From UBA1563 sp041671545 (GTDB lineage Bacteria; Bacteroidota; Ignavibacteria; Ignavibacteriales; Ignavibacteriaceae): a stretch of DNA of 64,000 nucleotides. Within the stretch, counting starts at the first letter, position 1; every line of letters starts with the position of its first letter. The notes under the pieces are model-generated. The model worked only from the letters and a program-made list of their open reading frames with translations, was not told the origin of the DNA and did no database searches. The stretch covers positions 186,001 through 250,000 of the forward strand of contig JBAZBI010000003.1 in NCBI GenBank assembly GCA_041671545.1, read 5' to 3'. The position numbers and the translations under genes are program-made. This document shows, piece by piece, positions 1 through 9,387 of the stretch.

Positions 1-3000
1 ACGTGTTGACTGAGCGACAGAACTCTATCATTTTTCCCCTCTACAATTTCAATGCGATCAACAGCTATAAAATTTGAAAGCATATTTTGAAGATTGTTAA
101 AAGCTTCTTTGTTAGTTGATGGATTTAGAAATATTCTTGGCTTTTCTGATTTCTGTTCCAATGTATTTTCAACCGCTTCGAGAACTAAGTTATAATCAAT
201 CGCTTTTACACAATAAGAGGTACCGAATTTGCATTGCCAATTACAACCGTAACAAGATAATGGAAGAACAACGAGAGTTGTCAACTTTGAGTAAGGCATG
301 AATCTCCCAAAATGTCCACCACCCATGACAACAACATTCGGGGTTCCAACAGCACATGCAAGATGAACACCACTGGAATCCGAACCAATTAACAACTTTG
401 ATCTTTCAATTATGGCTGCGGTTTGGAGTAAGGTTGTTTCACCAACTAAGTTAAACACCTTGTCAGGAGCTATCGAAGAAAGAAGTTCAGATTTTTCTAA
501 ATTTTCAAAACCACCAAGAATTATAAAATTGTATGAGTCTAAAAATGGAGATGAGATAATATTGTCAAACCGTTCATAATCTTTAATTACCCATTGAGAA
601 AAGGGGAACAACACAATTGTTTTCTTCGGGTCAAGTTTTCTTTCTTCAAAATACTTTCTAGCAAAGTCTTTATCGTTTGAGGATAAATTTATTGCTGGAG
701 TTAAGTCATCACTCTGAATACCAAACCGATTCAGAAAGATTTTATATTTATCAATCTCACTTTTTTGTTCTGAAGGAACATCGATTAAGTAATTATATAC
801 TAAATTATTTTTATCAATCTCCTCCGGGGTGATGTTAGAATAATTTCCTCTGAATCCGACTTTTATTTTTGCATCAATACGTTTTGCGATTTCAAATGAG
901 AGCGGTTCAGGCGAAAAAACCGGATTTAGTAAAAGGTCAGCTTTTATCGATACAAGGTTTTGTTCAAGCTTGGTGTCCAATCCATTGCTTGAATAAGCTG
1001 CATTTTTATTAAATGTGATAATTTTATTCACGAATGGAATGTTCGCATAGATTTCTTTTATATGACTTTGGCAAATTATTGTAATTTTTGCTTGTGGATA
1101 TCTCTCATGAATTTTTGCTATCATCGATAATGAGAGAATGTTATCCCCAATCGAATCCGTTCTTAGAAAAACAATCTCATGATACTCTCCTTCAGATAAA
1201 GAGTTTGAATTAAATGCTCCCTCATTTTTATCGAATGAAAGCAGCGGAGTAATATTAAGTTTTTCAACTCTATCAACTACAGCATCATCGTTCACCCACT
1301 CAAAATAATTCTTAAGCAATTTGGGAAACTGACTTTCCCTCTGCAGATTCGACCATTGGGTTAGAGCATTTTTATACCCGTAGTATTTTTCCTTAAATTT
1401 TAATTGTTCAGGTATTACATAAGCAAAATGTTGAAAAATCAATTGATGATATTGAGTAACTGCATGAATAAAAGGATCAATTTTTGCGAGATCACTCCAT
1501 TCTCCATTATTATTTTTCCTGCTCAACACCGGAGGTTCGTGTGTGAGCCATTTATCTCCCGGTTTGTACTTCCATGTGCGCAGCCATTCAAAATCAGTAT
1601 AATTGCCATATGTATCTTTGCTTGTAATTACTAATTTTTCTCCTACAAAAAAGTTACAAAGATAGTACGAGGCGGTTTTTTGAGGATTTAAAATATAAAT
1701 TTCTCTTCCTTTCGTAAGTTGTTCAGTTGTCCATAATTCATCAACATCAACTTCCCAAAGGATACACTCTTCATCAATATTTACAAATGGAGCATTCACC
1801 ATTTCCAATTTACCATTCCAAAATTGCCCGTCTCCTTTCCTGTAAAGGGTAATATTATCCGGATATTTATTTTTCAACTCGTCTAAATAGTCAGTTGTGC
1901 CATCGTTACTTAAACCATCGGAATGAAGTTCGTCAGAAATGCGACCGCCATGTGCAAGACTCCAAGCGGTATCATTTTTCAAATCCGCAACGCCTTCAAT
2001 AATATGCCAGTGCCATTTGAAGGATAACTTACTGAATACTTCAATATGGTATTTAATGAAAGGTATTCCATTCAAAACAATAGTGAAAAAATGAACGGGG
2101 ATATTTCTTTCATTTTCCGATTCTTCATATACGCTTTCCACTTGTTGCGAAATTTTACTCTGATGAATTGCTACAGATGAAGAAACACTATTTTGTTTGA
2201 AGGTGATTGACTTTTTTGCAGAAGAATTATTCACTAATCCGAATGGTTCTTTTAGTATTTCAACATATTGGTTTATAAGATTTTGTTTAAATAATTTTGC
2301 CTCTTCTGCAATTGCTTTTAAATTTTTTAATTTGAGTTTAGTAAACTCAGTGTGAAATTTCTCTTTTGAATTAGCCCAGACCGAATGAGGAAAACCTTCC
2401 AGACAATGGGTGTGCCGGTCTGTATCATTTAAAATGATCCCCGGTATCCCAAAACCATTTGCAAACAAACTTGCATGAAGTCTGGTAGTGATCATTGCAT
2501 CGTATCTTTTATAAAGCTGAAATAAATCTTGATAATACGAAGAGAAAATCACCGGAATATTTAGGTTATATTTTTTAAACAAGTTAAGAAAATGAAAATA
2601 TTCCGACTTATGGTGAGCAATAAGTTCGAATTCATATTTATTATACAATTCACCAATCAATTCGATTGACAATAAGTACATCGCTTGTGCACAAGTGTGA
2701 TTAGAAATTCCAATTTCATGGGGGAGTTGAATGGAAAATGCTATGCGCTCAATTTTTTTATTAGAGGAGACATCCTTTACCGCCGGAACCGACAATATTG
2801 CCGGACAATTTATGTGATAAAAGGGCAGATTCAATTCTTTAATAATTGTTGGAGCCTTTTTGGTTCTGCTTGTAATAATTTTTGCATTCTTAAATATTGT
2901 TAATTCAGGTTCCTCATAGATATGTGTATCGACATACTTGTTCTCGTAACCTGCTCCGATCAAATAAACTCTATCTAATAGATTATTATCGATTACCCAA

Positions 3001-3278
3001 TTGTACAAATCTTTAATCTCAGTTCCTGCCGAAAGCCCGGCAATGACTACAAAATCTATAAAATCTTTATACTGTTCCAGATCCCCTTTTGCCGCCATAT
3101 TGTGTATTCCACTGAACTTATTCTGCGGAAAAAAATCCTGATTGAAATTGTAAAAGAGGAAATTCAGTTGGTCGTTAGGGAATAATTCATGTAAAATTCT
3201 AATTACACCGTCTCTTACAAAATCATCACCGGGATTCCAGAAATTTGTTCCGGATATAACAATATTTTTTGTACTCAT
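1..3278 (-). CDS. Multi-domain glycan protein: pyruvyltransferase-like + glycosyltransferase-like + GT9 (3' end outside window)
   Basis: An uninterrupted reading frame runs from the ATG at 3278 off the left edge (more than 1090 residues). Residues ~1-340 resemble the polysaccharide pyruvyltransferase family (PF04230-like: early 'NFWNPGDDFVRDG', later 'YDAMITTRLHASLFA' and 'GIPGIILNDTDRHTHC'). Residues ~390-620 begin 'IPVHFFTIVLNGIPFIKYH' and carry an acidic 'EVDVDELW' that could be a GT-A metal site; I read this as a glycosyltransferase-like domain, less surely. Residues ~700 onward match glycosyltransferase family 9 (heptosyltransferase type): 'RTDSIGDNILSLSMI', 'GSDSSGVHLACAVGTPNVV' and 'CYGCNWQCKFG'. 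It should act at the inner membrane or cytosol in surface polysaccharide assembly. The fusion is unusual, since these domains normally sit in separate proteins. Frame continuity was spot-checked at several points. It lies downstream of the methyltransferase at 3451-4827, probably in the same cluster. Confidence 0.8.
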   Translation of the reverse strand, partial: MSTKNIVISGTNFWNPGDDFVRDGVIRILHELFPNDQLNFLFYNFNQDFFPQNKFSGIHNMAAKGDLEQYKDFIDFVVIAGLSAGTEIKDLYNWVIDNNLLDRVYLIGAGYENKYVDTHIYEEPELTIFKNAKIITSRTKKAPTIIKELNLPFYHINCPAILSVPAVKDVSSNKKIERIAFSIQLPHEIGISNHTCAQAMYLLSIELIGELYNKYEFELIAHHKSEYFHFLNLFKKYNLNIPVIFSSYYQDLFQLYKRYDAMITTRLHASLFANGFGIPGIILNDTDRHTHCLEGFPHSVWANSKEKFHTEFTKLKLKNLKAIAEEAKLFKQNLINQYVEILKEPFGLVNNSSAKKSITFKQNSVSSSVAIHQSKISQQVESVYEESENERNIPVHFFTIVLNGIPFIKYHIEVFSKLSFKWHWHIIEGVADLKNDTAWSLAHGGRISDELHSDGLSNDGTTDYLDELKNKYPDNITLYRKGDGQFWNGKLEMVNAPFVNIDEECILWEVDVDELWTTEQLTKGREIYILNPQKTASYYLCNFFVGEKLVITSKDTYGNYTDFEWLRTWKYKPGDKWLTHEPPVLSRKNNNGEWSDLAKIDPFIHAVTQYHQLIFQHFAYVIPEQLKFKEKYYGYKNALTQWSNLQRESQFPKLLKNYFEWVNDDAVVDRVEKLNITPLLSFDKNEGAFNSNSLSEGEYHEIVFLRTDSIGDNILSLSMIAKIHERYPQAKITIICQSHIKEIYANIPFVNKIITFNKNAAYSSNGLDTKLEQNLVSIKADLLLNPVFSPEPLSFEIAKRIDAKIKVGFRGNYSNITPEEIDKNNLVYNYLIDVPSEQKSEIDKYKIFLNRFGIQSDDLTPAINLSSNDKDFARKYFEERKLDPKKTIVLFPFSQWVIKDYERFDNIISSPFLDSYNFIILGGFENLEKSELLSSIAPDKVFNLVGETTLLQTAAIIERSKLLIGSDSSGVHLACAVGTPNVVVMGGGHFGRFMPYSKLTTLVVLPLSCYGCNWQCKFGTSYCVKAIDYNLVLEAVENTLEQKSEKPRIFLNPSTNKEAFNNLQNMLSNFIAVDRIEIVEGKNDRVLSLSQH

Positions 3279-3450
3279 AATTTGTAACCTGAATTAATTA
3301 AAATTTATTCGCAATGAAACAATCCGACAGTTGAACAAGAATGGATATGATTCGTTAATATTTTTTTTAGACACGACTATTTTCTTGACTGAAATAATTG
3401 AAAACACTCATCGGTTGTATCTATTCCATTGTATTTAGGGAGAAATGTTT

Positions 3451-4827
3451 TCATTTTTTCTTTTGAAAAATTACCCATGTTACCCAAGGGAAATTTTCAT
3501 CATTTTTCTTACCCAAAGTTTCAACAAACCTTCGACCTCCAAGCTGTCCAAATCCATCGTCAATTGCTAAATTGTATAGAATTGCTTCCTTACTTCCCCA
3601 ACCATCTTTTACCCAAATATTAACATCGTCAAAAAGTTCTGCAAGACCATCAGGCAAAAATCTGTAGTAGTCCTTAAATGCCGGATAACCATGACGCGGG
3701 TTGTAAGCACAAGATGTGTGGATGCCCACTCCACCACATTTCAAAACACGATTCATTTCTTTTGCTGCAATCCAGGGTTTAGGAATATGTTCCAAAACTT
3801 GGTGAGAGAAAACTACATCAAAGGTTTCGTCTTTGAATGAGGAAAGATTCTGTGCATCAATTTCAGGATATTTAGCAACCTTTATATCAAGATTTGTCCA
3901 TCTACTTAGTAAAATTTCATTAAGTGTTGGATTTACATCAATGCTAAGAGCATTAACTGCAACTCCTTCAATACTCTGTACAATATCATTAATTGAACGC
4001 AGCATCATGGTTTGTGGAGTCCAGTATCCGTTATCAGTAAAAGTTTTTTCATTCTGAAGGGTGGTTGTTGGACTTTCTAAAAGCTCATCAATTGACTTTT
4101 GTTCCCGAGGAATTGCAAGATAATTTTCATAAAAAGAATTAGACCCGGTTACAATATTTCCCAACGTTCCATTGTCTAAAATTTCAAAGCAGTCATAGTC
4201 CAATTTATTTAAAAATTCAAAAACGTAATCAGCTTTTGAATGAAGTCCGTCTAACATATTCTTTGAAATCTCAAATTGAAGGTATTTGATGGCTTTTCTA
4301 AGTAATAATTCTTTCATGCCGAAGAGAGCAAATATTTCAGCTCCTTCAACATCTAATTTCACGTAATCGATCTTGATTATTCCTGATTCCTCACAAAATT
4401 TATCGATAGCTACAGCCTCAACTTCAATTGATTTTACATGCGGAACAAATTTTTGATGATCTTCCGGATTCTCCATTATTGGATTCCCCAAACCATTCCA
4501 TGAAGAATATTTTTGTGGAAATTGATTGAACTTCAATGTAGAATTTTCAGAATATACCGCCTTATTGATAAGAAAAACATTTTTCAAATTTAGAACAGTA
4601 GTCTCTTTTTCTAATTCGTTAAAGGACTCTGGCGTCGGTTCAAATGCATATACTTTCCCTTCGTTTTCAGTTAACAGACTAAATAACTTTGTATATTTCC
4701 CAAGATGAGCCCCAAGATCAAAAACGGTCATCCCTGGTTTAACTAACCTTCTAACTAATAATTGTTCTTTTATTTCTGAATTAAAAGTATAATCAACAGG
4801 GATTTTTTGTAATATTTTTGAATCCAT
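3451..4827 (-). CDS. Double methyltransferase: FkbM family + type-11 SAM methyltransferase
   Basis: The protein has 458 residues. The N-terminal half (~15-215) is an FkbM-family SAM methyltransferase: motif I 'VFDLGAHLGKYTKLF', 'VYAFEPTPESFNELE' and 'IDYVKLDVEGAEIFALFG'. The C-terminal half (~270-440) is a second class I methyltransferase of the type-11 kind, with 'VNALSIDVNP', 'FDVVFSHQVLEHIPKPW' and a post-motif 'MNRVLKCGGVGIHTS'. FkbM proteins O-methylate sugars or other small acceptors; with the glycosyltransferase fusion next door, methylation of a surface glycan is the natural inference. The ATG at 4827 is preceded by an AGAAGGA ribosome-binding site. There is 172 bp between it and the downstream gene. 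The two-domain fusion is less common than either domain alone. Confidence 0.85.
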   Translation of the reverse strand: MDSKILQKIPVDYTFNSEIKEQLLVRRLVKPGMTVFDLGAHLGKYTKLFSLLTENEGKVYAFEPTPESFNELEKETTVLNLKNVFLINKAVYSENSTLKFNQFPQKYSSWNGLGNPIMENPEDHQKFVPHVKSIEVEAVAIDKFCEESGIIKIDYVKLDVEGAEIFALFGMKELLLRKAIKYLQFEISKNMLDGLHSKADYVFEFLNKLDYDCFEILDNGTLGNIVTGSNSFYENYLAIPREQKSIDELLESPTTTLQNEKTFTDNGYWTPQTMMLRSINDIVQSIEGVAVNALSIDVNPTLNEILLSRWTNLDIKVAKYPEIDAQNLSSFKDETFDVVFSHQVLEHIPKPWIAAKEMNRVLKCGGVGIHTSCAYNPRHGYPAFKDYYRFLPDGLAELFDDVNIWVKDGWGSKEAILYNLAIDDGFGQLGGRRFVETLGKKNDENFPWVTWVIFQKKK

Positions 4828-4964
4828 TTTAATCCTTCTTTTGAAAAGTAAGTCGATCGAATTATGCTTAACTATTCAGTTTTACCAAATAGTGTTCCAT
4901 AAAAAACATCGAAAATTGCCTTAATTTTGATATGATTGGAATGATTTTGTTGAACTATGGCATG

Positions 4965-4982
4965 ATGGCTAATTTTAGCCAT
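4965..4982 (-). terminator. Small hairpin after the TPR/membrane gene
   Basis: A perfect 7-bp stem (ATGGCTA / TAGCCAT, 4-nt loop) lies 12 bp downstream of the stop codon at 4995. No T-run follows on the minus strand, so it is at best a weak or factor-assisted terminator. Confidence 0.25.
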
Positions 4983-4994
4983 ACCCTCGAGGGA

Positions 4995-6845
4995 TTATAC
5001 TGTTATCATTGCTATTAGCGGTGCTGATTCTTTTTTTAACTCTTCATCCATTTGAGCTTTGGTTTCGTTTTCTATGATGGTTCGATCTTTTAATAAGTCT
5101 TCAATCGATTTTTTCAGATCCTCGATCCTTTCATCAAAGTTCTCTTTTAAGAGTTTATCTTTTGCTTCAAACTCTTTTTTTGCACCGCTTATTTCCAGTT
5201 CTTTTTGATTTTTCAACCAGTTGATCTTCTGCAACAACTTTTGCTTATACGCAGATCGACTGATAAATGTTGAAACCGCAACGATGAGTGCCAATAAAAA
5301 TCCAACGAGAAAAGTGCCCAATCCCCATTTAATACCCGCCAGCATTAATTGTCCGAACACTTCTTTAAACTCCATTCCCCCTCTAAAATATTGCGTTGAA
5401 TAACCCGAACAGCCGCCGATAAAAAAGAGAAGCGAAGAAACGATAATATTATAGGTCATCATATTTCTGAATGAGTAAACCGGATCGTGTTTTGTTTCCA
5501 TAGGGATTGCATTGATCTTCGATTCGATCAGCAAAATGTATTCTTCTATTTTTTTCTCGATCTCTTTTAATGTAGCGGCAAGTTTCTCTTTTTGTTTCAT
5601 CTTCAAAGATTCAAAATCATTCGTAAGGAGAGTAATCGCATATCTTTTTTCCTCCACTTGATCGTCAAACATCTTCAACTTATTTTTTATTTCAGATGCA
5701 TATTTCAGTTTTATTGCTTCAAAAATAGCTTTTGCGGATTCGTTGAATTTGTCCTGCAAAAACCGGTAAGAGCTTATAACTAAAATGTTTTTACTCTCAA
5801 AATAATGATCAGTAAGTTTCTCTAAGAAAGTTAAGATTTTCTTCGTTTCATCCGAATAATAATCATCCATTTCCAAATCTTTTAACTTTGAAAGATTTGA
5901 TTTTAACTTCAAAATAATTGAAGGATCGGGCGTGAAGACTGTCTGCAGATCACTTTCGATCTCATCAACAATTACTGCGAAATCTCTCTGGTAAAACAAA
6001 TTATAAACAACCGAGTTGTTCACAAAATACCGGAACATCACAGGATTGGTTTTACCGACGGAATACTCGATCCGTTTAAAATCATACTCACAAAGTTCTT
6101 TAAGAATGTGCACAGCCGTTTCATTTTGCGAAAGTTGAACTTCAGTGAGAGCAAGATAAAATTTTGCGGTTATTCCGTGAGGTTTAGTGCTCAATGCACT
6201 TCTGAAAGTATCTCCCGCTGCTGCACTTTCTTTCTGCTTTAAATAGGCGAACCCCATAAAAACTTTAATCAAGTATTGAAGTTCATCTTTGTAATTATCA
6301 CTCACTTTGGTGGAATTAAGAACTTCCAAACTTTTATTGAAAAGACTTATGGCTGTTGCAGTATTTGCTAACGATTTCTCAAACGTATAGAGAACCGCTT
6401 TTAATATCAGATAAAAAAAGTTGTGCTTGGATGACGATTTGTCGATGTAATTCAGCGCTGAGTTGGCAAAATATCTTTTTTCGTTCTCGGATTTTATTAC
6501 TATCCATTTTGTGTAACATTCTTTTATCGTTTTGTAATGATCGAGATCGTTGCTTTTACCAAAATAGATTTTTAAAATATCTTCCAGATACTGAACGATC
6601 GGAGAATCATAAATCCAAAAAAGCGGCGCTTCTTCATATCTAACAAAAACCTCATTAAGCTGCGAAGGAACATCTAAATTGAAAAACTTAACACTTTCCT
6701 TGATGCTGGTTAAATACTCAATAGAAGATTTCGCTTCAAACTGAAAAAATTCTCTCGCTATCTGCTTGAACTTTCCCGTTGCAGCTTCAAGTAGATTTTC
6801 CGGAATTGGTGGCGATTCGTTATTTATTGTGTTACTTATAACCAT
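4995..6845 (-). CDS. TPR-like, coiled-coil, two-TM protein of unknown function
   Basis: The protein has 616 residues and I do not recognise the family. The first ~330 residues are helical with TPR-like pairs (for example 'GFAYLKQKESAAAGDTFRSA' followed by 'AKFYLALTEVQLSQNETAVH'). Next comes a charged coiled-coil stretch (~395-460). Two hydrophobic segments (~485-505 'IIVSSLLFFIGGCSG' and ~525-552 'GTFLVGFLLALIVAVSTF') form a hairpin. The C-terminal coiled coil is rich in Lys and Glu ('RIEDLKKSIEDLLKD'). There is no signal peptide, so both long soluble parts are predicted to face the cytoplasm. It may be a membrane-anchored scaffold; nothing shows a catalytic role. It is transcribed toward the glycan genes and diverges from the kinase at 7119; the 273 bp between them must hold both promoters, but I see no convincing consensus there. 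Confidence 0.7.
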   Translation of the reverse strand: MVISNTINNESPPIPENLLEAATGKFKQIAREFFQFEAKSSIEYLTSIKESVKFFNLDVPSQLNEVFVRYEEAPLFWIYDSPIVQYLEDILKIYFGKSNDLDHYKTIKECYTKWIVIKSENEKRYFANSALNYIDKSSSKHNFFYLILKAVLYTFEKSLANTATAISLFNKSLEVLNSTKVSDNYKDELQYLIKVFMGFAYLKQKESAAAGDTFRSALSTKPHGITAKFYLALTEVQLSQNETAVHILKELCEYDFKRIEYSVGKTNPVMFRYFVNNSVVYNLFYQRDFAVIVDEIESDLQTVFTPDPSIILKLKSNLSKLKDLEMDDYYSDETKKILTFLEKLTDHYFESKNILVISSYRFLQDKFNESAKAIFEAIKLKYASEIKNKLKMFDDQVEEKRYAITLLTNDFESLKMKQKEKLAATLKEIEKKIEEYILLIESKINAIPMETKHDPVYSFRNMMTYNIIVSSLLFFIGGCSGYSTQYFRGGMEFKEVFGQLMLAGIKWGLGTFLVGFLLALIVAVSTFISRSAYKQKLLQKINWLKNQKELEISGAKKEFEAKDKLLKENFDERIEDLKKSIEDLLKDRTIIENETKAQMDEELKKESAPLIAMITV

Positions 6846-7118
6846 TTAGCTTATTTTTACAACTGTTGATGAGTACATTCCACTGATTTCAATTTATTAT
6901 CGAACAGAATTGAAATTAATTAACCTTCTGAACTAAATTAAACCTCTCCACAGATTACGATTTTCGTTTAATCTTTTTTATTTAAATTGAAAATATTGTT
7001 GCATAAACGTAGATTATTTGCAAATTAATGTCCGATTGATTAAAATTAATCGCATAAAGTTTTACTTTTCATCAGCTACTAAATAAATTGAAACTGTTCA
7101 GGTCTTATAAGGTATGAC

Positions 7119-7829
7119 ATGTCTGAGAATTTAATATTCGAAAACCGATTACATATTTTGGGGAAGATTACAGCTACCTTACTCCATGAAATACGCAATC
7201 CTCTTTCGGTTGTTAAATTAAGTTTGGACTACCTGAACATGCACAGAGATGAACTTTCGGAGGATTTGATCGGAACAATTGAGAACTCATCTCAAGCGCT
7301 TTTTAGAATTCAATCTTTGGTAGATAATTTGCTCTTTTTTTCACGCCCGAACACCCGTGATGAAAAACTCTGCTCACTTGAACAAATTTCCGATTATGCT
7401 TTCGATATCGTTGGAGTTGAGGCTTCTCGTAAAAATATTTTTATGAAAAAAGAGTATGGTTCTAATATCCCGCATATTAAATGTGATGCGAATAAACTAC
7501 TTCAAATTTATCTTAATTTAATGACCAATGCTGTGGATGCTTGCAATGAAAAGGATAAAATAACCATCAGAGTTTTTGCCGATAAGGCAAATAATATCTG
7601 TTGGGAGGTGGAAGACACCGGAGTCGGGATAAGTGATGAAGATAAGCAAGTTATTTTTAACGACTTTTTCACAAAGAAATTAAAAGGAACCGGGCTGGGA
7701 TTGAGCATTTGCAAATCCTTAGCTAAGGATCTCAACGCCGATATTAGCTTTGAAAGTCATTTGGGCAAGGGAACAAAATTCATGTTACTATTTAATCCAA
7801 ATTCTGCGGAAAACGAAAATGAAATTTAA
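7119..7829 (+). CDS. Soluble sensor histidine kinase (FlgS-like candidate)
   Basis: The 236-residue protein has no membrane segment and almost no sensory domain. The HisKA domain has its phosphoacceptor at His23 in 'LLHEIRNPLSVV'. The HATPase_c domain has an N box ('LNLMTNAVDACNE'), G1 ('DTGVGISDED') and G2 ('KLKGTGLGLSICKSLA'). All catalytic boxes look intact. An AAGG lies upstream of the ATG. The gene overlaps the following NtrC-type regulator by 11 bp, so the two are surely a cognate pair. A short cytoplasmic kinase with an NtrC regulator is also the architecture of FlgS/FlgR, which drives sigma-54 flagellar genes in epsilon-proteobacteria. Since a sigma-54-like promoter precedes fliL in this window, a flagellar role is a reasonable inference, not shown. 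Confidence 0.9.
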   Translation: MSENLIFENRLHILGKITATLLHEIRNPLSVVKLSLDYLNMHRDELSEDLIGTIENSSQALFRIQSLVDNLLFFSRPNTRDEKLCSLEQISDYAFDIVGVEASRKNIFMKKEYGSNIPHIKCDANKLLQIYLNLMTNAVDACNEKDKITIRVFADKANNICWEVEDTGVGISDEDKQVIFNDFFTKKLKGTGLGLSICKSLAKDLNADISFESHLGKGTKFMLLFNPNSAENENEI

Positions 7830-9210
7830 AATTCTTATTATCGACGACGACAATCTTGTTGGACTTTCGCTGAATAAAGTTCTGACAAAACTTGGTTACG
7901 ATGTTCAAGTCTGTATGCAGGCTGAAGAAGCGCTGGAAAAAGTTGAAGAATTTGATCCTGATGTTATCCTACTCGATATTTATCTTACTTCACATAACGG
8001 ACTCGAACTACAGAAAATCTTTCATAAAAAATATTGTCACATTCCGGTGATAATGATTACCGGTTATGCTGATGTGAACATTGCCGTTTCCGCAATGAAA
8101 TCTGGCGCATTCGATTTTATGCTAAAACCCATTGACCTGGAACAACTTAAACTTGTTCTCAATAAAGCATTGGAGAATGTGACCCTTAAAGCTGAAGTAG
8201 TAAAATTACATAGTCTGTTAAAAGAAAATGAACTATCAAAAGAATTTTTCGGTAGAAACACAAAAATATTACGGGTGCTGAATTCTGCTGAAAAATTGGC
8301 AAAAAGTCCCGACACTACAATATTAATCGAAGGAGAAAGCGGAACCGGGAAAGAAGTATTTGCAAAGTTTATTCATCAAAGTAGTTTAAGAAAAGATGCT
8401 GTTTTCATTCAGATCAACTGCGCAACTATTCCCAAAGAGTTGGCGGAAAGTGAACTGTTCGGGCATGAAAAAGGAGCGTTTACCGGCGCATCTCTTAAAA
8501 CTAAACTTGGCAAATTTGAACTTGCCAACGGCGGAACTATTCTTTTGGATGAGATTGGCGAATTATCTTTGGACCTCCAGGCAAAATTGCTCCGTGTATT
8601 ACAGGAAAAGAAATTTTACCGACTCGGCGCTGAAAAGGAAACTTCTGTGGATGTTCGAATTCTTGCTGCAACAAATAAAAATCTTGAAGAAGAAGTAAAG
8701 ATCGGAACCTTCCGCGAAGATTTGTTTTACCGGTTAAACGTTGCCAAAATTACCATTCCCCCGTTACGCGAAAGAAAAGATGATATTCCGATTTTAGCCT
8801 ATTCGTTCTTAAAAGAATTCTGCGTAAAGTTCAATAAAAAAATAGAACTTATTTCGCCCGATGTAATTTCGATGTTCCAGAAATATGCGTGGAAAGGAAA
8901 TATACGCGAGTTAAGAAACGTGATGGAAAGAGTTATCCTTTTGACCGATGACGAGGAACTTAAAGAATCTCATTTCGGATTTATATTTGAAAATGAATCG
9001 GGTAAACTAACGGAAGACGACAAGTTCATATTAAAAATTCCGGCAAAAGGAATTAAAATTGATTTGGTATTAAAAGACCTCATCCAAAAAACTCTTAAAA
9101 TTACAAACGGAAACCAGGTTAAAGCGGCAAAAGTTCTTGGACTTTCGCGCTCAAAACTGCGTTACCGTATGGAGCAACTCGGTATTGAGGTTACGAAAAG
9201 CGTACAATAA
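7819..9210 (+). CDS. NtrC-family sigma-54-dependent response regulator
   Basis: 463 residues from the ATG at 7819. A longer frame opens at 7750 but begins inside the kinase coding sequence, whereas 'MKFKILIIDDD' is a normal REC start. The receiver has acidic pocket D9/D10 and phosphoacceptor D53 ('VILLDIYL'). The central AAA+ domain carries Walker A 'GESGTGKE', the sigma-54-contacting loop 'KGAFTGA', Walker B 'GGTILLDEIGEL' and 'FREDLFYRLNV'. A C-terminal Fis-type helix-turn-helix ('NQVKAAKVLGLSRSKLRYRM') binds enhancer-like sites. It should activate RpoN-dependent promoters after phosphorylation by the kinase it overlaps. Candidate targets in this window include the promoter at 58991-59006. 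Confidence 0.95.
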   Translation: MKFKILIIDDDNLVGLSLNKVLTKLGYDVQVCMQAEEALEKVEEFDPDVILLDIYLTSHNGLELQKIFHKKYCHIPVIMITGYADVNIAVSAMKSGAFDFMLKPIDLEQLKLVLNKALENVTLKAEVVKLHSLLKENELSKEFFGRNTKILRVLNSAEKLAKSPDTTILIEGESGTGKEVFAKFIHQSSLRKDAVFIQINCATIPKELAESELFGHEKGAFTGASLKTKLGKFELANGGTILLDEIGELSLDLQAKLLRVLQEKKFYRLGAEKETSVDVRILAATNKNLEEEVKIGTFREDLFYRLNVAKITIPPLRERKDDIPILAYSFLKEFCVKFNKKIELISPDVISMFQKYAWKGNIRELRNVMERVILLTDDEELKESHFGFIFENESGKLTEDDKFILKIPAKGIKIDLVLKDLIQKTLKITNGNQVKAAKVLGLSRSKLRYRMEQLGIEVTKSVQ

Positions 9211-9387
9211 TTACTCTTCCAAACCAGATTTTAATTCTAACTTGTAAGGAAGATTCTGAAATTACTTCTAACGCTGTTCTGTCTCAAATCAGCTGTCACC
9301 ACTCCTTTTTCTCTCAAATAAATATATTTTTCTTCGATAGTAACGTATAGAAAAACTATTCAATTACTATAGTACAATCCCTTTTCA

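Noticed and set aside
1404..2903. Short + strand frames at 1404-1634 and 2685-2903
   Set aside because: They are antisense to the large partial glycan protein, whose frame is continuous and has recognisable domains.
7750..7818. Earlier start for the NtrC-type regulator
   Set aside because: The 23 extra codons lie within the kinase gene and precede a standard REC start; the ATG at 7819 gives the normal overlap.
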